Assembly (NCBI GenBank): GCA_964036045.1
Contig: OZ038398.1
Coordinates: forward strand, 32,058,207-32,122,206
Direction of reading: 5' to 3'
DNA length: 64,000 nt
Source: Eutreptiella sp. 'Long Island Sound 2002'
Taxonomy: Eukaryota; Euglenozoa; Euglenophyceae; Eutreptiales; Eutreptiaceae
The translations under genes were made by a program, and so were the position numbers. The stretch's first letter is position 1. Every line of letters begins with the position of its first letter. The notes below the pieces were generated by a model, which worked only from the letters and a program-made list of their open reading frames with translations, was not told the origin of the DNA and ran no database searches. Below, in pieces: positions 43,563-52,056 of this stretch.

Positions 43563-43782
43563 ATCACCTCACCTCACCTCACCTCACCTACCCTCACCTA
43601 CCCTCACCTCACCTCACCTCACCTCCCCTCATCTCACCTCACCTCACCTCACCTCACCTCACCTCACCTCACCTCACCTCACCTCACCTCACCTCACCTC
43701 ACCTCACCTCACCTCACCTCACCTCACCTCACCTACCCTCACCTCACCGACCCTCACCTCACCTCACCTCACCTCACCTCAT
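43563..43782. repeat. CCTCA pentanucleotide satellite
   Basis: About 44 units of CACCT/CCTCA with a few interrupting CTACC and CCGAC variants. Confidence 0.97.
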
Positions 43783-44083
43783 GACCGCCCCCTCCCCCCG
43801 CCACCTCTGCATGTGGAGACGAGGAGGAGCCGTGGGTGCAGGCCATCTCCCCACGTCCCGCAGGCGTCACCGACTATCCCGGGAAGGGACGCATGCTCTC
43901 AGTGGGGTGTGGGGGGCGGGGGTGGGACAAAGCCATGACATGGTGCTGCTCCTGGCAGTTGGCGGCATCAATCGGCTTCTCGCCACTCACAAAGATCTGT
44001 GTTGGCGCACTGTTTCTGTTTCCCGAACCGTTGCGGTCGGGATGTGCCATAAAGGCTGAATGTGTGGTGGCAGTGGAGGGGGC

Positions 44084-44197
44084 ACGACCTAATCAAGGAG
44101 AGCTCAGCGAAGATGCAGGTATAACCTTTTGTAGACTCGCCCTGTTTACCACAACCACCCCCCAAGCGCCACCGGAGTGCACCCACTCAAAGGCACA
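44084..44197. repeat. Dispersed repeat X, copy 2
   Basis: Aligns with 42258-42360 in the same orientation and also follows a G-rich run. Confidence 0.7.
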
Positions 44198-44358
44198 TGG
44201 GACGAGTTGGAAGGAGGGGCGGTGCAAATTGGTGTGTGAAATACGCATTGCAGAACTGTGGTGTGTGTGTGTGTGTTGACACAATTCATCATTTTCACTG
44301 CAACAGGATTGGTGTGATTCGGAAACGTACAGCGCGTTGGTGTTGGTACGGTACACTC

Positions 44359-45580
44359 CAGATTTCGTTTATAAGGGGCTGGGGGGTTTTGGGATTTTTA
44401 GGCACCCACCCACCCAAGACCAAGCCACCCACCCAGACCCCCCCGACCCTTATAAACATTTGAGGGGGGGGGTTGAGGCGCTTTCCCGGGGCTGAACGGC
44501 TCCCCAGCCCCGTCCGGCTGGTCGTGCTGTGGTTGTAGTTGCAGCTGGAGTCGCTGGAGATGGGGCCTGAGTTGCTGGAGATGGGGCCTGAGTTGCTGCC
44601 TGTCCTGCTGCCTGTCCTGCTGGTCGTGCTGTGGTTGTAGTTGCAGCTGGAGATGGGGCCTGAGTTGCTGGAGATGGGGCTTGAGTTGGGCGTGCAGTAC
44701 TACTGCTAGTACTGCTGCTGCTGCTGCTGCTGCCACCACTGCTGCAGTTGATATTGCTGCTGCTGCTGTTGGTGTTGTAGTTCTTGCTGGTGTTTGTAAT
44801 GCTACTGCTACTGCTGCTGCTGCTGCTGCTGCTGGCATTGTTGTTGCTGCCACCACTGCTGCAGTTGATATTGCTGCTGCTGCTGTTGGTGTTGTAGTTG
44901 TTGCCTGTGTTTGTAATGCTACTGCTGCTGCTGCTGCTGCCCACAGGCTTCTGCTCCTTCACAAAAAACGCTGAAAGAGTCTTTGTAGTCTGCTGGCTCT
45001 TCACCCATTTTTGGTGTCCATCACTTTTGAAGTGCTCACGCTCAGCCTTTCCCACATTGGATATGAGTACTCCACAACCGCAGCTGTACTTCCCAGGCTG
45101 CTGCATAGCAAAGCAAACAATGGGGGTCTGCAGAAACACACAAAGCAACCCCAATGGCAAGACAAAAAATGTCATTGTAGCTCCAAACCTTGCAAAAAAA
45201 GCGAAAAAAAAGCGTCACTGTAGCTCCAAACCTTGCAAAAAAAGCGAAAAAAAAGCGGAGCTCAAAACAAATAACTGTATTGGGAATTGAACCACCGACC
45301 TTTAAACCCTCACATAGCTGCACAACCGTTCAACTACAGTCTAGTTCTGCTATGGTTATCTCGGATTCAGGTTGCTGAACACCTTCGAAATCGAAAAAAA
45401 AAGCGCCACTCGCCTGCACACTAACATTAAACGGGGGGGTCCTAGACTACAGACCCACCCACCCAGAGTACAGTTCTAACAGGGAGGGGGGTCCCAGATT
45501 TTTGACCCGCCCACCCAGGCTGGGGCACCCACCCAGACCCCCCCCCCCCAGTTAACTTGATTCCTTATAAACGAAGCCTG
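44359..45580 (-). mobile_element. hAT-like DNA element, left copy (1222 bp)
   Basis: Ends are CAGATTTCGTTTATAAGG at 44359 and, reading inward from 45580, CAGGCTTCGTTTATAAGG, an 18-bp terminal inverted repeat starting CAG. It is an inverted, nearly identical copy of 46011-47332. Eight-base flanks are GTACACTC (44351-44358) and GTTCGGGG (45581-45588). These do not match each other, but each is the exact reverse complement of a flank of the right copy. CAG termini and 8-bp duplications fit the hAT superfamily. It encodes only a short zinc-finger protein, so it is non-autonomous. Confidence 0.85.
44450..45175 (-). CDS. Zinc-finger/low-complexity protein of the left hAT-like copy (241 residues)
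   Basis: Starts with a hydrophobic segment (MTFFVLPLGLLCVFLQTPIV), or at a second Met (MQQPGKYSCGCG) that would drop it. Then comes a Cys/His segment YSCGCGVLISN...EHFKSDGHQKW, resembling the BED/C2H2-type fingers found at the N-terminus of hAT transposases, followed by Ser/Asn tracts from AGC/AAC triplet repeats and Thr/Ala/Pro/Gln tracts. No RNase-H-like transposase domain follows. It may be the DNA-binding remnant of a transposase. Identical to the right copy except for one missing 34-residue unit. The DNA-binding role is inferred. Confidence 0.5.
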   Translation of the reverse strand: MTFFVLPLGLLCVFLQTPIVCFAMQQPGKYSCGCGVLISNVGKAEREHFKSDGHQKWVKSQQTTKTLSAFFVKEQKPVGSSSSSSSITNTGNNYNTNSSSSNINCSSGGSNNNASSSSSSSSSSSITNTSKNYNTNSSSSNINCSSGGSSSSSSSTSSSTARPTQAPSPATQAPSPAATTTTARPAGQAAGQAATQAPSPATQAPSPATPAATTTTARPAGRGWGAVQPRESASTPPLKCL

Positions 45581-46010
45581 GTTCGGGGGGGGGGGGGGAG
45601 TGATCCCACAGCTCATGCACACAACGACAGAGACCAACCAGAAGTCTCCATCGCAGACCATTGACCGAAGGTCCCACCATTTTCGGATGTGGTAGCCTCG
45701 CAATGGATCAAGGGAGGCCGGCCGCTCAGGTCGGCACCAAGCCCCGCCCAGCCAGGGTCCCCCCAGTAAGGAGACAAGCCACGCCACCACACCGCCAAAC
45801 CTCCGAGCACCCCTCCCCCCCACCCCTCCCAAGAGGAGCTGCTGAGGAGTGCATTGCCTCAATCTGCATTTTGCTGCCCTGTTGTCTGTTTTTCTACAAA
45901 CCAATTCTTCTCAACTTAATTAGGTCTCGCCCCCCCCTCCCAAGACACACACTTCATTCAACATGGCATTCAACAGACTACGTTGCCCCCGGGCAGCATA
46001 CAGAGTGTAC
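45581..46010. other. 430-bp spacer between inverted hAT-like copies
   Basis: Unique sequence apart from CTTAATTAGGTCTCG near 45918-45932, matching dispersed repeat X in the opposite orientation. Its two end octamers pair with the outer flanks of the hAT-like copies only if the spacer is turned round. Confidence 0.8.
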
Positions 46011-46245
46011 CAGGCTTCGTTTATAAGGAATTAAGTTAACTGGGGGGGGGGGTCTGGGTGGGTGCCCCAGCCTGGGTGGGCGGGTCAAAAATCTGGGACC
46101 CCCCTCCCTGTTAGAACTGTACTCTGGGTGGGTGGGTCTGTAGTCTAGGACCCCCCCGTTTAATGTTAGTGTGCAGGCGAGTGGCGCTTTTTTTTCGATT
46201 TCGAAGGTGTTCAACAACCTGAATCCGAGATAACCATAGCAGAAC

Positions 46246-46315
46246 TAGACTGTAGTTGAACGGTTGTGCAGCTATGTGAGGGTTTAAAGGTCGGTGGTTC
46301 AATTCCCAATACAGT
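46246..46315 (+). other. tRNA-like segment inside the hAT-like element
   Basis: GGTTCAATTCC matches a pol III B box, and GACTGTA...TACAGTT can pair as a 7-bp acceptor-like stem about 69 bases apart. The T-arm pairs poorly, so it is not a functional tRNA call. The mirror copy lies in the left element. Confidence 0.3.
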
Positions 46316-46413
46316 TATTTGTTTTGAGCTCCGCTTTTTTTTCGCTTTTTTTGCAAGGTTTGGAGCTACAGTGACGCTTTTTTTTCGCTTTTTTTGCAAG
46401 GTTTGGAGCTACA

Positions 46414-47241
46414 ATGACATTTTTTGTCTTGCCATTGGGGTTGCTTTGTGTGTTTCTGCAGACCCCCATTGTTTGCTTTGCTATGCAGCAGCCTGGGAAG
46501 TACAGCTGCGGTTGTGGAGTACTCATATCCAATGTGGGAAAGGCTGAGCGTGAGCACTTCAAAAGTGATGGACACCAAAAATGGGTGAAGAGCCAGCAGA
46601 CTACAAAGACTCTTTCAGCGTTTTTTGTGAAGGAGCAGAAGCCTGTGGGCAGCAGCAGCAGCAGCAGTAGCATTACAAACACAGGCAACAACTACAACAC
46701 CAACAGCAGCAGCAGCAATATCAACTGCAGCAGTGGTGGCAGCAACAACAATGCCAGCAGCAGCAGCAGCAGCAGCAGTAGCAGTAGCATTACAAACACC
46801 AGCAAGAACTACAACACCAACAGCAGCAGCAGCAATATCAACTGCAGCAGTGGTGGCAGCAGCAGCAGCAGCAGCAGTACTAGCAGTAGTACTGCACGCC
46901 CAACTCAAGCCCCATCTCCAGCAACTCAGGCCCCATCTCCAGCTGCAACTACAACCACAGCACGACCAGCAGGACAGGCAGCAGGACAGGCAGCAACTCA
47001 GGCCCCATCTCCAGCAACTCAGGCCCCATCTCCAGCGACTCCAGCTGCAACTACAACCACAGCACGACCAGCAGGACAGGCAGCAGGACAGGCAGCAACT
47101 CAGGCCCCATCTCCAGCAACTCAGGCCCCATCTCCAGCGACTCCAGCTGCAACTACAACCACAGCACGACCAGCCGGACGGGGCTGGGGAGCCGTTCAGC
47201 CCCGGGAGAGCGCCTCAACCCCCCCCCTCAAATGTTTATAA
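46414..47241 (+). CDS. Zinc-finger/low-complexity protein of the right hAT-like copy (275 residues)
   Basis: Same protein as in the left copy: hydrophobic start, Cys/His segment (residues about 30-58), Ser/Asn tract, then repeats of AGQAAGQAATQAPSPATQ type. This copy has an additional 34-residue repeat unit. A 46-base duplication with A8/T8 runs sits just upstream of the start (46328-46405). No catalytic transposase domain. Whether it is expressed is unknown. Confidence 0.5.
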   Translation: MTFFVLPLGLLCVFLQTPIVCFAMQQPGKYSCGCGVLISNVGKAEREHFKSDGHQKWVKSQQTTKTLSAFFVKEQKPVGSSSSSSSITNTGNNYNTNSSSSNINCSSGGSNNNASSSSSSSSSSSITNTSKNYNTNSSSSNINCSSGGSSSSSSSTSSSTARPTQAPSPATQAPSPAATTTTARPAGQAAGQAATQAPSPATQAPSPATPAATTTTARPAGQAAGQAATQAPSPATQAPSPATPAATTTTARPAGRGWGAVQPRESASTPPLKCL

Positions 47242-47332
47242 GGGTCGGGGGGGTCTGGGTGGGTGGCTTGGTCTTGGGTGGGTGGGTGCCTAAAAATCCC
47301 AAAACCCCCCAGCCCCTTATAAACGAAGTCTG

Positions 47333-48745
47333 CCCCGAACCACCACCACCACCACAACCCCCGCGCATCGCAAAGCGTCTCAGAGAACGGTTTCCTGGCG
47401 GTGACCTACGACAGCCGGCACAGGGGCTGCAATGGCCCGGCGCGCCTCTTCTCGAGACACACATGCAGACATACATCTGAATACACACACTTTGGATGGG
47501 GAGGGGGCAGGAGAGAAGACGCAACCGGGCCCCGAGCCTGGGCGCGCGTGGCGTGCCATCCCTTCGAGGTGCCTTGCCGAGGGCAAAAGAATTTTATTGG
47601 ATCTGGGTTAAAATAATTTTGAACAAAAATTTTTTCAACCACAACATGCATGACTCAAAATGAACAGTACGACGAGGCCATCCTTCTGAGTGTTGTACCC
47701 TGTTCCCCCTCTCAACATCCTCCTATCAGAACCCTGGAAGGTTGGGGGGGGAAGGTTACCAAAAGTGACTTCAAAGGCCCCCTGCCCCCCACACCTTTTC
47801 CCAGCTCCCACGTTGACGGATCAGTGGTCTATTTGGTTGAATTGGGGCCGTGAGACAACCTTCGGACCGGAGACAAGGGTCCGGTAAGGCTCTTTGCGTG
47901 TGTGCGTGCGTATGCGCATGCCTGTGTCCTCTTCCCTGTTCATGGACCTGTCATGTGCAATCCGTGTTCCATCCCTCCCGGATCCATTCCTGCTTTCCCA
48001 TGGCCCCCTTACTCCCTTTTCTCTGTGCGCGCATGCATCTCCATGGACAAGCGCACCGCGCCAAACCTGCCAAATAAACCTGGAACACCTACCAACCGCT
48101 GCCAATCACAGGCACCAGCTCCAAGTGTGCGCGGACCTGGTTTTTTTTTTCACTTTCTGGAGGTTACATCACTTTCGGGAGGTGAATCCTGAGCAGTGCA
48201 GGCACGGTGCAGACACTCCCTCAGGTCTACGCCACGCAAACCCCACAAGAAACTAAGCCGAAAGACTCCTAAAGACTGCTGTTGGTCATGTGTGTCCGTG
48301 GACCCGTCCGTTGAGGGGATGGCTCACGGGACGGGGGCGAAACCGATCCACCAGAAGAAGTGGACATCCCAATCACGCGTGCGTGTGCGTGTGCGTGTGC
48401 GTGTGCCTTTTCCTTATCGATGGAGGTCCGTATCCGATCAGTCGCACCATTGAAGGCGTGGTATCGCCTATGGGCCCCCCTTCCCGCTGCTGAGACACCG
48501 GAGGACAGCGGGGGAGGGGCGCACAACGGCATATGCCAGCGGCCTGCCGGGGAGGGGCAGACATGAGCATCCATTGGAACAGTGCACACGTCAAAACTGT
48601 CGGCACGTGGCACGCGCGACACGGCCCGCTTGCAGCATTGGGCTAGAACGTCGGGGGGCGGTGGGCGGACGGGGGGGGGGGGGGGGGGGTCGGAGGCAGT
48701 CGCCACCGACGACGTGGGGCGGGCGACACTCCTCGGGCCCCCCTT
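47333..48745. other. Non-coding stretch
   Basis: No gene seen. Contains a GTGTGC array at 48379-48406 and a G run at 48670-48690. Confidence 0.45.
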
Positions 48746-49228
48746 TCACGAGGGTGGCGGTGCCGCGACGGCGCCCAGGGGGACGACGCCGCATGCGTGC
48801 TCGATCTCTGCGGCGGTGTCGTAGTCGCGGACGCTGGCCTCCCAGTCGCCGCCCAGGTGGTGGAGGTCCCCGCGGAACGCGAACTGGCAGGCCAGGTCCT
48901 TGTGCGCCGGGTTGGCGGCCAGCCACAGCGTGACGAGCTGGATGGCGTCGCGGATGTTGTGCTGGTTCACCAGGGCCGAGGCCCGGTACTGCACGATCTC
49001 GACGTTGGTGGGGTCCAGGGCCTGGGCCTTCGCCATGTCGTCCTCGTCAATCTCCGCGTAGCAGAACGCCCGGTTGCAGTAGGCGTCCGCCTTGACCTTG
49101 GCGTCACCGGAGTGCTCGATGATGGTGGTGTAGTCCTGGTGCGCGGCCTCGGGGTTGCCCAAGTGCTTGTTGACAAACCCTCGCGTCCGCAGAGCCAAGT
49201 AGTAGAAGGGGTTGATGGCCAAGGAGGC
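48746..49228 (-). CDS. F-box/TPR gene, second exon (C-terminal TPRs)
   Basis: After a CTTTGTAG acceptor the minus strand opens at 49228 in phase 0. It reads ASLAINPFYYLALRTRGFVN, then YCNRAFCYAEIDE, AQALDPTNVEIVQYRASAL and CQFAFRGDLHHLGGDWEASV: two to three further TPR motifs ending at a stop at 48746. Joining it to exon 1 completes a TPR across the junction (EALQDLK + ASLAINP). The helix pair around DEDDMAKAQ looks about ten residues short. GC content is visibly higher than in exon 1. A further splice near the 3' end is possible, since the last 15 residues lose TPR character. Confidence 0.7.
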   Translation of the reverse strand, partial: ASLAINPFYYLALRTRGFVNKHLGNPEAAHQDYTTIIEHSGDAKVKADAYCNRAFCYAEIDEDDMAKAQALDPTNVEIVQYRASALVNQHNIRDAIQLVTLWLAANPAHKDLACQFAFRGDLHHLGGDWEASVRDYDTAAEIEHACGVVPLGAVAAPPPS

Positions 49229-50982
49229 CTACAAAGTGGCACAGGGCACTGCCATCATGGAACACGGCGCCTTGAGCATCGGGTGGGTGGAGAGGTAGAG
49301 GGGGATCCCCCGGGCCATCTCCATGTGGCCCACTCCTCCCCCACCCCTCCGCCACCCCTGCCTCACCACTCCCCCTAAAGCGACTGCGATTGGGCACATT
49401 CTTCGGAGTGTTTGGTGCGGTCAGTCGGCTGCGCGCTTTGAGCTGCTGAAGAATCTCTGGGGGAGGGGATGAAACGCAAGCTTGGCTGCCCAAACAACCT
49501 TCTGGAACACGAGGAACCGGTGGAGAGTCTGAGATCCGCGTTGCAAGGGCTGAAAATGGAGGGGGAAGCGTGGTGGAGATTGGCGTTGGCCGTGGTGCAA
49601 AAAGTGGGGTTGGAGTCCGCAGACAACGAGCGCCCTTGCCAAAACACGAGGTGCACCTTCACTGGAACATGTTGCAACGGGTCCCATCTTGAGGATCGGT
49701 GGATGCATGTCAGCACATGCCTCACACCCCAGTGCCTGCACCCCGGACCACTGGATGCCCATCCCCTTCCCGCATCCCCCAGTGCCCTGACACAGCTGTT
49801 CAAAGCCACACGGACATGCCACAAAAAAATTAGCAGTTGCAGATGATGCAGAGGGTTTGTGCGGGGGTGTAGGAGCCCTTTCGTCATGCAGCTAACCTTT
49901 CGACTTCACTGTGCATATGGATCGGTGATAGCACAGAGTGAATGTGTGCCATCACATTCACTCGATGATGTGAATGCTGGACTCAATGCAATCTGGTACA
50001 GATTTGGACAGCAACTCATGAGCTCAGCCAACGCTACACAACATTATCTACCCTTGCACCGCATCATCGATTGCTGCAGTTTCATGATTGCATTGTGTTT
50101 TTGGAAGGGGGGTTTGGCATGACGCCAGGGTGCCTTGCCGTGTGAAGCTGGCAGCGCCTGTTGGCCTCTCGCCACTAACCCCTTGTCCGTAAACCCGTTC
50201 CCTCTGTAGGCGGCGGTGCCCATCAGCCTCTCACCACCTTGAACCCGTCCTCTCCCCGTCTGGCCTCTCCTAACCTCCCTACTTCCCCTTCCTTTCCCTC
50301 GGGCGGTAGACTGTCCCTGTTTCACTGTTCTGTGTGTGTGTGTGTGTGTGTGTGTTCCCATGCCACTCGCTCGTCGCGTTTGCCAGTCACGACCGCAACG
50401 GTGGGGGGTCAAAATGTGTTGTTTGGACGAGCAGGACTACAGCAGGATCGACTCCGGGGTCTGGGGTGTCAGCGAAGTGCTGACATGTATCCACCGATGC
50501 CCAAAATGGGAATCATTGTACCATGCTTCAGCGATGCGCCAGCACTGGGCCCTGCCCCGAGGAGTCTCTGCTCCCAATCATGGCACCGCCATGACAGCGA
50601 GGTATGTAGAAGTGGGTTCAGATTGCCAACTCAGTGTCCTGCGCGCTGCACTCATGCTCCCTGGGTTTTGCGGTTACCTTGTTTTGTCCGTCAGAGGCCT
50701 ACATGCTGCCACCAAAGGGTTCCTGCTCCGTGCTGGACCGGGCGTGCAGGTCTGCGGGCACCTCTGTGACCAGCCCTGTTTCACGCAAGGGACTGGGGGC
50801 TCACTGTTGCGAGGGGGAGATTTGGATATGATCAAGAGTTTTCACGATCCAAGTAAGTCGATATGAAATGGGTTCTGATATGATTTGCTTGTGCAAAACA
50901 AAGAGTGCAACAGAAGACGCAGAGCTGTGTCGCGCGTCCGCACGCGCTCTGCAGAGACTGCACTTCCCTCCACAACAGCTAC
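49229..50982 (-). other. Intron of the F-box/TPR gene (1754 bp)
   Basis: Minus strand AAG-GTAGCT donor at 50982 and TTTGTAG acceptor at 49229, both in phase 0. The intron contains a diverged inverted repeat pair (about 49585-49750 and 50455-50600), a TG microsatellite (50329-50354) and an 11-bp perfect hairpin GAGTGAATGTG at 49936-49963. Confidence 0.7.
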
Positions 50983-52056
50983 CTTCAAATCCTGTAGTGC
51001 CTCGGGGATGTTGTTGTTGCGGAACAAGCAATTCGCCCGGTTTGCCAGCAAGACAAAGGTGCGGTGGTAGTTGAGCTCGAGGGCGGTGGTGTAGCACTCG
51101 ATGGCCTTCGAGAACTGCTCAAGGCCATGATAACAGAACCCGAGCTCAAAGTGGATGGAGGCATCGTTGGGCGCCAGTGGGAGGGCCACTTCCAGCAGCT
51201 GACTCGCTCTTAGGTCATCGTTGCTAGCGTAGAGGATGCAGGCCCGCAGCTTCAGGCTCTCGACCGGAGATGGTTGCTTCTCCAGCGCGCGCTCCACCGT
51301 TTTGACCGCCCCGTCCCAATCGTTCAGGATGAAGAGGGCTTTCGCCTCCCAAAAGTAAGCCTCGATAAGCCGGGGATTCAAGGCAGTGGCACGGCGGAAA
51401 AGCTTAAGGCTTTCCCAAGGAGAGTCGGTGGTCTTCATAATCTCCAAGCCATGTTGGAAGTACTTCTCGGCAGTAGTACTGTTGAGTTGTATGGTGCACC
51501 GAATGGAGCGGGCCCAGCTCTTGCGCACTCGGGCGGCTGCAGTGAAAGAATTAACCGGAAGGAAGGACAAGACGTGGTTCAATTCGTCCGCCGACAACGC
51601 CTTCACCGCTGCCTTGGTGGTGGCAATATCTTCCAAGCTACTTGACCCGGAAAGGAGTGTTGAATCCTCGGAGTCACGCCAGGGGAGTACGGGGTCCGGC
51701 GCCAAAGCGCCCAGAGACAAGCACTCTTCCAAGATATCAGCCAAACAGTTGGGCGAAGATCGAATAGGCTGCCAGATCTCCTGTTCCCTCTGCTTACGGA
51801 GGAAATAGGGAGCAGACTGCGTACCCTCGCACGAGAATCCGATGGGATCCGAGGATCCAAGGGACTCCGACAGAAACATGGACATGTGAGCGTTGGTGTT
51901 CATCACCAAGCTGGACATTGCGTGCCGAAGTAAGGCTAAGGATATGGAGGTCCGCTGTACGCTTCCCAGTCTGTACGAATTACGGCAAAGGGTCCTGCCA
52001 GACGGCACGTGACGAGTTTTGACATCAGCGACCAAAAGGGGGTTCAGATGGCACAT
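50983..52056 (-). CDS. F-box/TPR gene, first coding exon
   Basis: The first ATG is at 52056 (MCHLNPLLVADVKTRH). Residues 1-150 are unassigned. An F-box-like segment follows at about 155-185 (ADELNHVLSFLPVNSFTAAA, then RVRKSWARS), then TPR motifs in series: AEKYFQHGLEIM, LKLFRRATALNPRLIEAYFW, AVKTVERALEKQPSPVESLK, ASIHFELGFCYHGLEQFSKA, TTALELNYHRTFVLLANRAN, up to EALQDLK at the donor. F-box proteins link substrates to SCF ubiquitin ligases through SKP1, and TPRs bind partners, so a substrate-adaptor role in the cytosol or nucleus is the likeliest reading. An upstream non-coding or coding exon is possible. Head-to-head neighbour is the fucosyltransferase-like gene 2.1 kb away. Confidence 0.75.

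Larger units (their letters stand above)
46011..47332 (+). mobile_element. hAT-like DNA element, right copy (1322 bp)
   Basis: Begins CAGGCTTCGTTTATAAGG and ends with the reverse complement of CAGACTTCGTTTATAAGG. Flanks are GAGTGTAC (46003-46010) and CCCCGAAC (47333-47340). It is about 100 bases longer than the left copy because of one extra 102-bp tandem unit near 47060-47160. Confidence 0.85.

Noticed and set aside
43248-43938. Open frames through the CCTCA array
   Set aside because: Pentanucleotide repeat without stops; the translation is a pure repeat.
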